DNA of 64,000 nucleotides from Enterococcus raffinosus (GTDB lineage Bacteria; Bacillota; Bacilli; Lactobacillales; Enterococcaceae): NCBI RefSeq assembly GCF_018917525.1, contig NZ_JAHLOS010000012.1, positions 42,351 through 106,350 of the forward strand, written 5' to 3'. The notes beneath the pieces were generated by a model. The model had not been told where the DNA came from. It searched no databases and saw only the letters and a program-made list of their open reading frames with translations. A program made the translations under genes and the position numbers. Of the stretch, positions 52,294 through 63,754 are shown in pieces. How positions within the stretch are numbered: the first letter of the stretch is position 1; each line of letters begins with the position of its first letter.

Positions 52294-52785
52294 CTATCCT
52301 TCTGGCAATGTGGCAGCATCTTCTCCTAATTGCAATTTTGTAAAGTATTTGCTTTCCAAGTGGACCTGATGTGCACTGGCACCTACTTGATTAATTAGCT
52401 CAATTGCGTATGGATCATTGCGATAATCCTTCAAGTAATGAATCTTTTTGATTCCAGCCTGCAGCAACGCTTTAGTACACGCTAAACATGGAAAATGTGT
52501 CACGTACACCTCGGCTTGATCCGTCGCGATTCCCAATTTAGCGCATTGCAGCAACGCATTCATTTCCGCATGGATCGTTCGTAAACAATGTCCGTCAACG
52601 ACATAGCAGCCTTCATCCATACAATGGACATCCCCGCTGACTGAACCATTATACCCTCCTGCAATGATTCGCTTGTCGCGCACAATCGTCGCACCAACCT
52701 CCAAACGAGTACATGTACTTCTTAATGATAGTAAAACGGCCTGCGCCATAAAATATTGATCCCAAGGTATTCTTTCTGTCGTCAA
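52294..52785 (-). CDS. comEB: ComE operon protein 2, dCMP/cytidine deaminase family
   Basis: This 163-residue zinc deaminase carries [14 protein letters not shown] and [14 protein letters not shown], the zinc ligands and catalytic Glu of dCMP deaminase. It probably converts dCMP to dUMP. The start is a TTG at 52785 with GAGAGGA 8 bases upstream. It lies between comEA and comEC in the standard order. Confidence 0.93.
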   Translation of the reverse strand: MTTERIPWDQYFMAQAVLLSLRSTCTRLEVGATIVRDKRIIAGGYNGSVSGDVHCMDEGCYVVDGHCLRTIHAEMNALLQCAKLGIATDQAEVYVTHFPCLACTKALLQAGIKKIHYLKDYRNDPYAIELINQVGASAHQVHLESKYFTKLQLGEDAATLPEG

Positions 52786-52812
52786 ATTAGTCGTCCTCTC
52801 TTTCGATCTTTC

Positions 52813-53418
52813 TTATATTGTAATCGAGTCCTTCAAATTTTCAAGCGTCTTTTCACCAATTCCGGATACTTTGGTCAAATCTTCTATCGCATGAAAACTG
52901 CCATTTTCCTCACGATATTTAATGATGTCCGCAGCACGCTTTTCACCGATTCCTGATAACTGCTGTAATTCAGCTGCGTCAGCTGTATTGATATTGATTT
53001 TTGCTGTTTCTGAGTTTGAGCCTGTTCCACCTCCAGTTGGGCTGACCTCGTTGATTACGGGGACTTCTTCTCCGATTTTTGGTACATAAATAATCTCCTG
53101 ATCTGCTAATAATTTTGAAAAATTCATTTGATTTTGATCCGCATCCGCTGTAAAACCACCCGCCAGATCAATTGCATCCATTAAGCGCATACCTTGTGTG
53201 ATACGATACATGCCAGTCTTTTTGACTGCACCTTTAACATCGACGTACCACTCCTGACTGCTAGACTCAGCTGTTTCCTTTACACTGCTTTCTGTTGAAA
53301 AGAGTGCTGGATCAACGGTTTCCTGTTCCGGTTCTCTAGTTAAAAAGAAAAAAACAGCAATCACTAAAACCACGGGAACGGTAATCAGATATGGGTACTT
53401 TTTCAGATAGTCTTTCAT
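52813..53418 (-). CDS. comEA: ComEA DNA-binding competence protein
   Basis: This 201-residue protein has one N-terminal membrane anchor (about 10-27), an SLBB domain (WYVDVKGAVKKTGMYRITQG... VIYVPKIGEE), a flexible Gly/Ser linker and two C-terminal helix-hairpin-helix motifs (INTADAAELQQLSGIGEKRA, IEDLTKVSGIGEKTLENL) that bind incoming DNA outside the membrane. AAGGAGGG precedes the ATG at 53418. It is the first gene of the late-competence operon. Confidence 0.94.
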   Translation of the reverse strand: MKDYLKKYPYLITVPVVLVIAVFFFLTREPEQETVDPALFSTESSVKETAESSSQEWYVDVKGAVKKTGMYRITQGMRLMDAIDLAGGFTADADQNQMNFSKLLADQEIIYVPKIGEEVPVINEVSPTGGGTGSNSETAKININTADAAELQQLSGIGEKRAADIIKYREENGSFHAIEDLTKVSGIGEKTLENLKDSITI

Positions 53419-53484
53419 AACACCCTCCTTAAAATTAACATACGCAAATAAGTTAGAATGCTTCTCAGAAAGCCTGATTTTTAC

Positions 53485-53537
53485 AAAAAAAAAGGAGCTG
53501 ACCAAAAGCCTAAAAGACTTTTGGGTCAGCTCCTTTT
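53485..53537 (-). terminator. Terminator of the rsmD-coaD-sepM operon
   Basis: A 14-bp stem AAAAGGAGCTGACC/GGTCAGCTCCTTTT encloses CAAAAG/CTTTTG and is followed by a long T-run on the minus strand. Confidence 0.92.
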
Positions 53538-53567
53538 CACGAATAAACGGCGACTCATTTATAATAT

Positions 53568-55651
<2,084 letters not shown>

Positions 55652-55749
55652 GATCCCCATGCCTCTCTTTCCTACTAAATCTCTCTACTAATTAAAGCTA
55701 GTAAATAAAGCTTGAAAAAACTCGAACGAATATTCTTATTATCAAAGAA

Positions 55750-55790
55750 AAAGATGAAAAATGTTTGAAAAAATCAGACATTTTTCACCT
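55750..55790 (-). terminator. Terminator of the ylaN-to-ylbG gene set
   Basis: GAAAAATGT pairs with ACATTTTTC over a 13-base loop, followed by ATCTTTTTCTTT on the minus strand. Confidence 0.7.
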
Positions 55791-55793
55791 TAC

Positions 55794-56135
55794 TTAGACT
55801 GTTTCTGCTAATCGAATCTTCGTATTGGCTTCTACTACATCCAACTCATCATCATCTTTCACTTGATAAGCAGCCTTCGTTCCAATCCGATCCGCAAAAT
55901 TCATTTCAATATCTGGACGATAGGACCGTTCCACTTGGCGCACAAAATGTAACGCCTGAAGCTTTTCTTCCACTTCTTCAACTGTCTCTTCATTCACATA
56001 CAATACCACATATTTCATTTTTCTTGAGACAAAATGAACCAAGCCATATCGTTTCAAGGTTTTTAATTGCTTCAAGGAATATACCCAAACGATTATCCCT
56101 CGTCTTTTTTGCATTATAAATTCAGTATTATCCAT
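55794..56135 (-). CDS. ylbG: YlbG-family protein (DUF2129)
   Basis: This 113-residue protein carries the DUF2129 core RRGIIVWVYSLKQLKTLKRYGLVHFVSRKMKYVVLYV and FVRQVERSYRPDI. Function unknown. The ATG at 56135 overlaps the ylbF stop (ATGGATAA), with AAGGGG upstream inside ylbF. Confidence 0.93.
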   Translation of the reverse strand: MDNTEFIMQKRRGIIVWVYSLKQLKTLKRYGLVHFVSRKMKYVVLYVNEETVEEVEEKLQALHFVRQVERSYRPDIEMNFADRIGTKAAYQVKDDDELDVVEANTKIRLAETV

Positions 56136-56562
56136 GACAATTCCCCTTACAACTATGATTCCCTGTTTCAAAAAAAGGATTTCCAGCATCAACCTTGATC
56201 TCCACTGAAATCGTCTGTGCGATACGTTGACCAACTTCATCTAATAACTGTTGGAGATCCGTTTCTGCTAAACGAAAGGCTGCTACTTTCTCATTAAGAT
56301 CGAGGGCACGTTTACTCAATCGAACCTTTCGCTGCTGTTGGCGGTAATCAGGTGCATACTCACCATAACTCGCGATTTGTTCGAATTTATCTTTGTCTCT
56401 TAGAAAAGCCTTTTTAAGCTTTGCAACTTCTGGACTAGTGTTCATCTCTGTTCTTGTCAGCAGATAGTTTTTATAGCTTTGACTCGCTAGTATTTCCTGA
56501 ATCAGTACTTGATTCTGGTCCTCTAGCTGAAAGAAAGCGTCATTAATAATCAACTTATTCAC
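56128..56562 (-). CDS. ylbF: YlbF-family regulator
   Basis: This 144-residue helical YlbF/YmcA-family protein (SQSYKNYLLTRTEMNTSPEVAKLKKAFLRDKDKFEQI) ends in SCKGNCHG. In B. subtilis YlbF acts with YmcA and YaaT on RNase Y and on competence/biofilm control, and the complex binds Fe-S clusters; the terminal Cys-x3-Cys-His could be ligands. The start is a GTG with AAAGGA only two bases before it; a TTG three codons later is possible. It overlaps both neighbours slightly. Confidence 0.9.
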   Translation of the reverse strand: MNKLIINDAFFQLEDQNQVLIQEILASQSYKNYLLTRTEMNTSPEVAKLKKAFLRDKDKFEQIASYGEYAPDYRQQQRKVRLSKRALDLNEKVAAFRLAETDLQQLLDEVGQRIAQTISVEIKVDAGNPFFETGNHSCKGNCHG

Positions 56563-57661
56563 TATCCTTTGTTTTTTCTGGTTCCTGTAACAAGACTAGC
56601 ACACTTTCTTGATTAATTGCAACGCCAAGATCCGCCTCAGATACACTAAATACTTCATTCAAATGCTCTTGACTAATCCAATTAAATAGGTTGAATAAAG
56701 GATCAACCATTGGTGAATAAAACAAGCCGCTTTGGTAGTCGATTTTGTCATGTTTAGCTAAATCCTTAAACTCAGCTGCAGATAACTCAAAAGACAAATT
56801 GCTCAAGTGCGCCCCTTGATCGGTCTGCCACTCTTCTAGACGCTCATTAGACAGCACTCTTTTAGGTGTTGTTAAGAAACTTTTTAAAAGCTTCTTACTA
56901 TCGTCCATTGATTTATCCGGCACCATTAATTTAGGCAATTTATTTAAACTACGGTACTGATTAATCGCATCAATCGTCCGTGATTGCTTTTGTGTATTCA
57001 ACACATTCCAATCAAGATTACTCTCTTGTACACGGTTCGCTAAAGGATTTCCGCTATTAATCTGGTAGGGCATCAAACGCAATAAATTTTCCAAGTCTAA
57101 ATAAACGACACCTATCAGCTTTTCTTTATCACTATTGAAAAAAAGCATCGCAAACGTATTATTTTCAAAAGCGATCAATGGACGGAAGCGCATATCATTC
57201 TCACTCAATTCGATCGCCACAGGCTCTTCGTCATAGGTCAAAGCAAAATCTGCTGATAAGTTGATTTGATCAGACAGCTGACTGCTGGTCATGCCAAACT
57301 TAAATGGTTTAACATCTGCTTTTTTTGCCATTACTTTGATTGTACTGACTTTTCCAGCTTCTACATTCACTTCCAAAATACCACGCTCAAGCTCATAATC
57401 CCTAGTTTGAAAGAAAAATCCACTATCTTCTATCTTTGTCGGATGACCAAACTTTTGTTCAAAAGCCTCGATAGATTGAGAAATGTATTGTGCGTAGCCT
57501 TCTGTCTTGATTGTTTGATGCTTCAACGCTTTATGACGCACCACTTGATTTTTTTGTTCAACTGGTACTTGCTTTTGCGTAGGCGGAAAGAGGACTGGCT
57601 GCAAATAGTAACCAATCAAAACCAAACATAAAATACTAAGAAAACCAATCACTCTTTTCAC
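56555..57661 (-). CDS. CAP-associated-domain protein (YlbC-like), membrane-anchored
   Basis: This 368-residue protein has one N-terminal anchor (about 5-21), a CAP-associated N-terminal domain (ISQSIEAFEQKFGHPTKIEDSGFFFQTRDYE) and a C-terminal part resembling the CAP/SCP fold (IDAINQYRSLNKLPKL, LSNLSF). Typical CAP His residues are poorly kept, so it may be non-catalytic. The start is a GTG at 57661. It sits where B. subtilis has ylbC, between pyc and ylbF. Confidence 0.82.
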   Translation of the reverse strand: MKRVIGFLSILCLVLIGYYLQPVLFPPTQKQVPVEQKNQVVRHKALKHQTIKTEGYAQYISQSIEAFEQKFGHPTKIEDSGFFFQTRDYELERGILEVNVEAGKVSTIKVMAKKADVKPFKFGMTSSQLSDQINLSADFALTYDEEPVAIELSENDMRFRPLIAFENNTFAMLFFNSDKEKLIGVVYLDLENLLRLMPYQINSGNPLANRVQESNLDWNVLNTQKQSRTIDAINQYRSLNKLPKLMVPDKSMDDSKKLLKSFLTTPKRVLSNERLEEWQTDQGAHLSNLSFELSAAEFKDLAKHDKIDYQSGLFYSPMVDPLFNLFNWISQEHLNEVFSVSEADLGVAINQESVLVLLQEPEKTKDSE

Positions 57662-57687
57662 ACAACAACGCTCCTACTTAATACTGC

Positions 57688-60600
57688 TTATTTTTCTTTT
57701 ACTTCAATTAATAAATCACCGGAAGAAATGCTTTCGCCCTCTTCAACGTATAAATGTGATACTTCGCCTGCAAAACGTGCATCAATAGATGTCTCCATCT
57801 TCATCGCTTCGGTAATCAGCAATGGTTGACCCTTCTCAACATGATCGCCTTTTTTCACTAAGACCTTCAAGACCGATCCAGTCATTGTCGCCCCGATTTG
57901 CTCACGATTAGTTGGCTCAACTTTACGTTTCGTTTGGACGGCACTCTTGATTGACGCATCCTTAACGAGAATTTCACGACGTTGACCGTTTAAGTTGAAG
58001 AAGAGTGTCCGATTTCCTTCTACATCTGCTTCCCCGATTTCATCTAAACGAATAATCAAGGTTTTCCCTTTTTCAATTTGAACGTTGATTGTCTCACCAA
58101 GGCGCATGCCAGTAAAGAAGGTTGGTGTATCTAACAATGTAACATCTGCAAATTGACCATAAGATTTTTGATAATCTAGGAAGACTTGCGGATACATCAA
58201 ATAGCTTAATACATCTGTCTTACTTGGCTCAAAGCCGATTAACTCTTGTAATTCTTGCTTCACTTTTTCAAAATTGACTGCCTCAGCAAATTTACCTGGA
58301 CGTTCTTGCATTGCTGGACGTCCTTGTAAAATGATGCGCTGCAGTTTTTCAGGGAAGCCGCCAACAGGTTGACCAAGTTCTCCTTGGAAAAAGCTGACAA
58401 CTGACTCTGGATAACTTAACTCATCTCCATGATCATAGATATCTTCTTCTGTCAGTTCGTTTTGCACCATAAACAATGCCATGTCACCAACCACTTTAGA
58501 AGATGGCGTTACTTTTACAATATCACCAAACATCAAATTTACAGTTTGGTACATTTCTTTAATTTCATCCCATTTATCGCCTAAACCGACAGCTTTAGCT
58601 TGCTGTTGCAGATTTGAGTATTGTCCGCCAGGCATTTCATGATTATAGACTTCTGTTTGAGCAGCCATAATGCCATTTTCAAAGCTTGCATAGTATGGAC
58701 GAACGTCTTCCCAATAGTGATTGATTTGACGAACGTTCTTCAAATTCAACTCAGGCGTACGATCTCCGTACTGTAGAGCAAAATACAAACTGCTCATACT
58801 TGGTTGACTGGTTGCTCCGCTCATCGCGCTGGTTGCAACGTCAACAACATCCACTCCTGCTTTAACAGCCGCAGAAAGTGTGATAAGTCCGTTTCCGGAA
58901 GTATCATGTGTATGCAGATGAATCGGTAAATCAGTTGTTTCTTTCAACTCACTGATCAAACGGAAGGCAGCCTGCGGTTTCAATAGACCAGCCATATCCT
59001 TGATTGCAATCATATGAGCACCGATTGATTCCAATTCCTTCGCCATGCCTTTATAGTAGTCAACGTTGTACTTCGTACGGTTAGGATCTAGGATATCCCC
59101 CGTATAGCAAATCGCTGCTTCAGCAATTTTGCCCGCATCACGAACATATTGAATGCTTTTTTCCATTTGCGGAACCCAGTTTAAGCTATCAAAGATACGG
59201 AAAACATCTATGCCGTTATGAGCAGCTTCTTTGATAAATTCTTCTAATACATTGTCGGGATAATTAGAATAGCCGACTGCATTTGAGCCACGGAATAGCA
59301 TTTGCAGCAATGTATTCGGCATTGCTTTACGTAATAATTTCAGACGCTTCCAAGGATCCTCCGTTAAGAAACGATAAGCAACATCAAAAGTAGCCCCGCC
59401 CCACATCTCGCTTGAGAACAATTCAGGAATACCTTCTCCAGTCGCTTGGGCTACATTTAGAAGGTCGTGTGTACGAACTCGCGTAGCCAGTAAGCTTTGA
59501 TGCGCGTCACGGAAAGTTGTATCGGTCAATAAGACAGAATCCTGTTCTTTAACCCATTTAGCAACTGCTTCTGGGCCCGATTGATCCAAGATATTTTTCG
59601 CAGTAATAATTTCTCTTTTCTCGATTTTTGGTGCCCGAGGCGTTTCGAAATAACGTTTTTCTTGTTTTTCAATTCCCGGGAAGCCGTTAACTGTGATTTC
59701 AGAAATATAACGCATCGTTTTATTCCCACGGTCACGAACGCGTGGAAACTCAAACAACTCAGGTGTATTGTCAATAAATGTCGTTTTCGCATCGCCACTT
59801 TGGAAAACGGGATGACTAATCACATTGTGCATGAAAGGAATATTTGTCTTCACTCCGCGAACTCGGAACTCAATTAAACAACGCTGCATTTTTTCGATTG
59901 CTTGATCAAAGTTCAAGGCATGGGTACAGACTTTTACTAATAAAGAATCAAAGTATGGCGTTACTGTTGCTCCAGCATAGGCATTTCCCACGTCTAAACG
60001 CACTCCAAAACCACCTGGTGAACGGTACGTATCAATCTTACCGGTGTCAGGCATAAAACCATTCAACGGATCTTCAGTCGTCACACGACATTGGATCGCG
60101 GCACCAGACATTTGCACATCTTCTTGCTTAGGCAGTCCGATTTCCTTATGCAAATCTTTGCCTTGAGCGATCATTAATTGAGAAGTAACGATATCCACAC
60201 CGGTGATTAATTCAGTAATCGTATGCTCTACTTGGACCCGTGGATTTACTTCAATAAAATAGAAGTTATCGCCTTCGACTAAGAACTCAACGGTTCCGGC
60301 GTTAACATAACCTACGTGTTTCATTAATTGAACAGCGGCTTGGCAGATTTTTTCCCGTTGCTCGCTATTCAAGGAAATACATGGCGCCACTTCGACAACC
60401 TTTTGATGACGGCGTTGCACGGAACAATCCCGCTCAAATAAATGCAAAACATTTCCATGAGTATCCCCTAAAATTTGAACCTCAATATGTTTAGGATTGG
60501 CAACATATTTTTCAACGTAGATTTCATCATTCCCGAAAGCCGCTTTCGCTTCACTTTTAGCACGATCATAGCCTTCACGAGCCTCTTTTTCATCATGAGC

Positions 60601-61110
60601 CACGCGCATCCCGCGACCACCGCCGCCTAGCGCTGCTTTGATCATGATCGGGTAACCATGTGATTCAGCAAATTCCAAGACGCCTTCAATCGTGTCCACC
60701 GGACCATCAGAACCAGGAATTGACGGAATTCCAGCCTCTAACGCAGCCGTTTTTGCTTTGATCTTATCGCCGAAAATATCTAAATGATGCAACTCAGGCC
60801 CCACAAAAATAAGACCCTCCTCGCGACAACGCTTCGCGAATTCCAAGTTTTCTGAAAGGAAGCCATAGCCTGGGTGAATGGCATCCACCTTTGCTTCTTT
60901 CGCTACTCGGATAATATCCTCAATATCTAGATAGGCATCAATCGGTTTTTTCCCTTTACCGACTAAATATGCCTCATCTGATTTAAAGCGATGGACCGAA
61001 TATTGATCCTCCTCTGCGAAGATCGCCACCGTTTTAATGTTTAATTCGCTACACGCGCGAAAAACCCGCGTTGCAATTTCTCCTCTATTTGCTACCAATA
61101 CCTTTTTCAT
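57688..61110 (-). CDS. pyc: Pyruvate carboxylase
   Basis: This 1140-residue biotin enzyme converts pyruvate to oxaloacetate. Biotin carboxylase begins MKKVLVANRGEIATRVFRA and has GGGGRGMRVA. The carboxyltransferase has LLTDTTFRDAHQSLLATRVR. The biotin carrier domain at the end has the lysine in ITEAMKMETSIDA. Length is normal. AGGAG about 13 bases before the ATG at 61110, directly after ftsW. ylaN-ftsW-pyc is the conserved Firmicute order. Confidence 0.97.
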   Translation of the reverse strand: MKKVLVANRGEIATRVFRACSELNIKTVAIFAEEDQYSVHRFKSDEAYLVGKGKKPIDAYLDIEDIIRVAKEAKVDAIHPGYGFLSENLEFAKRCREEGLIFVGPELHHLDIFGDKIKAKTAALEAGIPSIPGSDGPVDTIEGVLEFAESHGYPIMIKAALGGGGRGMRVAHDEKEAREGYDRAKSEAKAAFGNDEIYVEKYVANPKHIEVQILGDTHGNVLHLFERDCSVQRRHQKVVEVAPCISLNSEQREKICQAAVQLMKHVGYVNAGTVEFLVEGDNFYFIEVNPRVQVEHTITELITGVDIVTSQLMIAQGKDLHKEIGLPKQEDVQMSGAAIQCRVTTEDPLNGFMPDTGKIDTYRSPGGFGVRLDVGNAYAGATVTPYFDSLLVKVCTHALNFDQAIEKMQRCLIEFRVRGVKTNIPFMHNVISHPVFQSGDAKTTFIDNTPELFEFPRVRDRGNKTMRYISEITVNGFPGIEKQEKRYFETPRAPKIEKREIITAKNILDQSGPEAVAKWVKEQDSVLLTDTTFRDAHQSLLATRVRTHDLLNVAQATGEGIPELFSSEMWGGATFDVAYRFLTEDPWKRLKLLRKAMPNTLLQMLFRGSNAVGYSNYPDNVLEEFIKEAAHNGIDVFRIFDSLNWVPQMEKSIQYVRDAGKIAEAAICYTGDILDPNRTKYNVDYYKGMAKELESIGAHMIAIKDMAGLLKPQAAFRLISELKETTDLPIHLHTHDTSGNGLITLSAAVKAGVDVVDVATSAMSGATSQPSMSSLYFALQYGDRTPELNLKNVRQINHYWEDVRPYYASFENGIMAAQTEVYNHEMPGGQYSNLQQQAKAVGLGDKWDEIKEMYQTVNLMFGDIVKVTPSSKVVGDMALFMVQNELTEEDIYDHGDELSYPESVVSFFQGELGQPVGGFPEKLQRIILQGRPAMQERPGKFAEAVNFEKVKQELQELIGFEPSKTDVLSYLMYPQVFLDYQKSYGQFADVTLLDTPTFFTGMRLGETINVQIEKGKTLIIRLDEIGEADVEGNRTLFFNLNGQRREILVKDASIKSAVQTKRKVEPTNREQIGATMTGSVLKVLVKKGDHVEKGQPLLITEAMKMETSIDARFAGEVSHLYVEEGESISSGDLLIEVKEK

Positions 61111-61115
61111 GCACT

Positions 61116-62306
61116 TCACTCCTGACTTTTTAAGTATTCATACTCGATCGCAAGCTTCGTTCGTTTTTCATCCGCACTGATATTTAATGCAAATGCCACG
61201 CCGACTGACAATACGAGTAAGCTATTTCCTCCTTGACTCAAAAACGGGAACGTGATCCCAGTCAAAGGAATAATTCCCAAAATACCACCAAGATTAATAA
61301 AAACTTGTAATAACAACAAACTTCCAATTCCAATACAAATCAAAGAATTGAAAGGCTTCTTCGAACGAATTCCAACCAAGTAAATTCGTGCGATCATAAA
61401 AATCAAAATTGCTAATATAACAAAAGCGCCGATCAAACCAACTTCTTCTATTACAATAGAAAAGATAAAGTCAGTATGAGCTTCACTTAAAAAACCTTTT
61501 TTCTCAATACTATTCCCAAGACCGCGGCCAAACCAGCCACCATTAAACATCGCATAATAGCCGTTGACCATTTGATGACCGGTATCCAATTCGAATTTGA
61601 ATGGATTTTTAAAGCTTTCAAAACGACTAGCAATATATTTCAGCTTTCCAGGAAGAACCTTATCACCAAAATGAGTCAAAAATTCGATGACTAGAAAACT
61701 TCCAGTAATCCCAACACCACCGATAATCAAGCTGTAAACCCAGTTTACTCCACTAGCCAACAGCAAAATCAACGCCAGTAAAGTGATGATTGCCGCATTC
61801 CCCATGTCGGGTTGAATAGCTACTAAAAAGATCATAGCAAAAACTAAGATCAATGGACGTTTCATATCACTGACAAAATTGTCTTGGATCGTTTCCTGAC
61901 GTTTCGATAAAATATATGAAAGGTACCAGATAACCATGATCTTCAAGTATTCAGCCGGCTGCATAGTGAAGCCTCCGATATCGATCCAACCTTTAGCACC
62001 ATTTCGTTCATCACCAAAAAAAAGAACGACAATCAATAATATAAAGATCAGATACGTAACAAAAATGATCAGCTGCTGACTTTTCAGCACGTCTGTCTTC
62101 ATCTTGTACATCAAACTAATCGCAACTAAACTTAAAACCCAAAAGATTCCCTGGTTCATTACCAAGCTTGTTGGATTCGCATTATTCGTAATCAATAAAT
62201 AGGAAGTTGAACTATAGACAAAAATCAAGCCAATCACAGTTAAAATCAAATAAGGAATTAAAATACTATAATCTAAAAAATGACGTTTCTTTATCTTCGT
62301 AGGCAA
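61116..62306 (-). CDS. ftsW: FtsW/RodA-family SEDS peptidoglycan glycosyltransferase
   Basis: This 396-residue membrane protein has about ten helices and the SEDS signatures QPDMGNAAIITLLALILLLASG, EAHTDFIFSIVIEEVGLIGA and GITFPFLSQGGNSLLVLSV. It polymerises glycan strands at the septum. The start is a TTG at 62306 with GGGAGG 9 bases upstream, three bases past the ylaN stop. The genomic position matches ftsW rather than rodA. Confidence 0.93.
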   Translation of the reverse strand: MPTKIKKRHFLDYSILIPYLILTVIGLIFVYSSTSYLLITNNANPTSLVMNQGIFWVLSLVAISLMYKMKTDVLKSQQLIIFVTYLIFILLIVVLFFGDERNGAKGWIDIGGFTMQPAEYLKIMVIWYLSYILSKRQETIQDNFVSDMKRPLILVFAMIFLVAIQPDMGNAAIITLLALILLLASGVNWVYSLIIGGVGITGSFLVIEFLTHFGDKVLPGKLKYIASRFESFKNPFKFELDTGHQMVNGYYAMFNGGWFGRGLGNSIEKKGFLSEAHTDFIFSIVIEEVGLIGAFVILAILIFMIARIYLVGIRSKKPFNSLICIGIGSLLLLQVFINLGGILGIIPLTGITFPFLSQGGNSLLVLSVGVAFALNISADEKRTKLAIEYEYLKSQE

Positions 62307-62309
62307 GAG

Positions 62310-62612
62310 TTAAGCCTCCCAGCCGGCATCCGTCATATCTTGACGAGTCTCGTACAATTCCGTATATAAACGATTCAGCTCTGCTTCCAATTCGCTAAGC
62401 ATCTTCTGTCCTTCTCCGCGCTTCAATATACCAACCTTTTCAGCAAAGAAGACCTGACGGGAGAAGCCATACATCTGTGTATCGACAACTTCCTCGAAGG
62501 CTTTACATTGAGAGATACAAAGGCTATTTGTTTGATTGCGAATCAACAGTTTGATTCGGTCAGCATCCTCTTGTAATACTTTAATGGCAAAATCAGAAGA
62601 AATATTTTCCAT
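62310..62612 (-). CDS. ylaN: YlaN-family protein (DUF1507)
   Basis: This 100-residue helical protein has the YlaN pattern (VLQEDADRIKLLIRNQTNSL, CKAFEEVVDTQMYGFSRQVFFAEKVG, LSELEAELNRLYTEL). In B. subtilis YlaN interacts with Fur and iron metabolism. A good ribosome site (GGAGGG) precedes the ATG. It is the first gene of the ylaN-ftsW-pyc unit. Confidence 0.92.
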   Translation of the reverse strand: MENISSDFAIKVLQEDADRIKLLIRNQTNSLCISQCKAFEEVVDTQMYGFSRQVFFAEKVGILKRGEGQKMLSELEAELNRLYTELYETRQDMTDAGWEA

Positions 62613-63022
62613 TTTGCTTCCCTCCTATCTTGATTCAACATTATAACATAGAAAAATTTTAAAAAGGAAAAAAATAAGCGAGACTAAGCTTTTTCTAAAC
62701 TCTTTGTTCGGGTTTTGAGTTTTACACAGCTACTCTAATATTACATAGAGATTACAAACCAAAAACTTAAGCAAAAAACGCGAAAAATCAATTCTTTTTT
62801 GTTTCTCCCTCGTGAAACAAACGGACAATATGAAACATAACAGTTTTTTATCATTTTATTCTATCATAATCCCTCAATCAATTCTTGCAAAAGTTTGTAT
62901 TTTCACGACAAATAGCCCGCTGGATAGCAGGCTAAAAAATTCTGTTTACTTAAGGAAATGATGTAAATTATCGTCCACCTCATACCAACGTTGGATTTTT
63001 ATGATGAACTGGACACAATTAG
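62613..63022 (-). other. Upstream region of ylaN
   Basis: These 410 AT-rich bases contain a candidate promoter for ylaN (62863-62890, about 250 bases before the gene) and a hairpin near 62907-62932 (TAGCCTGCT/AGCGGGCTA, one mismatch) that may end the DUF2922 gene transcript. No gene with a ribosome site is visible. Confidence 0.4.
62863..62890 (-). promoter_or_regulatory. Possible promoter of the ylaN-ftsW-pyc operon
   Basis: On the minus strand TTGCAA, a 16-base spacer and TATGAT. The long leader between it and ylaN has no obvious riboswitch. Confidence 0.4.
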
Positions 63023-63700
63023 TTATTCACGCTTGCGAATTCGCTCGAGTAACCGTTTTCGTTTTTTCTTAGGTTTTGCTGGTGGCGATTCCTTGTTCAC
63101 TGCGGTAACGATCGCCTCCTGAGGCGCCTCTTCCTTGCGCTCTCCTGTAACAATCAGCTTCGCTGGGACGGATTCGTCGTCTGCTTTGATATCCATTGGT
63201 TCAATTCCCGCTGGAAAACACGCATTGATCAACACAAAAGCTTGACTTTCATTCAGATCCCACGAATGGTAGCCGCTTGGTAGCTCAATTGTTTGGACCA
63301 AGCAGTTCGGCTGTGGCCATTCTTCGGTAATGGTTAAATCCTCCGGAATACGGATGGTTTCTTGTACTATTTTCTTGCTGTCAGGTGCCTGCACCTGTTG
63401 TATTGGTTCTTCTACTGCTTGGACAGCTGCCATTGGTTCAGTCTGAGGCTGAGCGGCGCTTTCCGCCACCTGTTTATCATCAAAAATCATTCTTTCCGTT
63501 CGTTTGATGACTTTGGCACGGCGCACTTCCTGAAATAATTCAACACCATTTTTTTCGAATAGTTTTAGTTTCGTTAATTTTGTTAGTGACGCTTTAATCT
63601 CTTCTGCTGATTTGGTGAAATCAAAATTCTTTATACGCAACCGATGGGACTTGCCATCGCTTTTACCAAACTCTGCAGCTAATGTATAGGTTGTTTGCAT
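63023..63700 (-). CDS. DUF2922-like protein with an extended C-terminal region
   Basis: This 225-residue protein starts with a DUF2922-like strand pattern (TYTLAAEFGKSDGKSHRLRIKNFDFTKSAEEIKASLTKL). A Gln/Pro/Ala-rich linker (about 80-110), a second beta-rich part and a strongly basic end (KPKKKRKRLLERIRKRE) follow. Role unknown. Typical DUF2922 proteins are only about 70 residues, so the C-terminal part is an addition. The ATG at 63700 follows AGGAAGG. Confidence 0.65.
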   Translation of the reverse strand: MQTTYTLAAEFGKSDGKSHRLRIKNFDFTKSAEEIKASLTKLTKLKLFEKNGVELFQEVRRAKVIKRTERMIFDDKQVAESAAQPQTEPMAAVQAVEEPIQQVQAPDSKKIVQETIRIPEDLTITEEWPQPNCLVQTIELPSGYHSWDLNESQAFVLINACFPAGIEPMDIKADDESVPAKLIVTGERKEEAPQEAIVTAVNKESPPAKPKKKRKRLLERIRKRE

Positions 63701-63754
63701 TGTTCCATTCCTTCCTAGTTTCTTTTACTTGTATAGTTTCTCCGCAGGTCTTCG

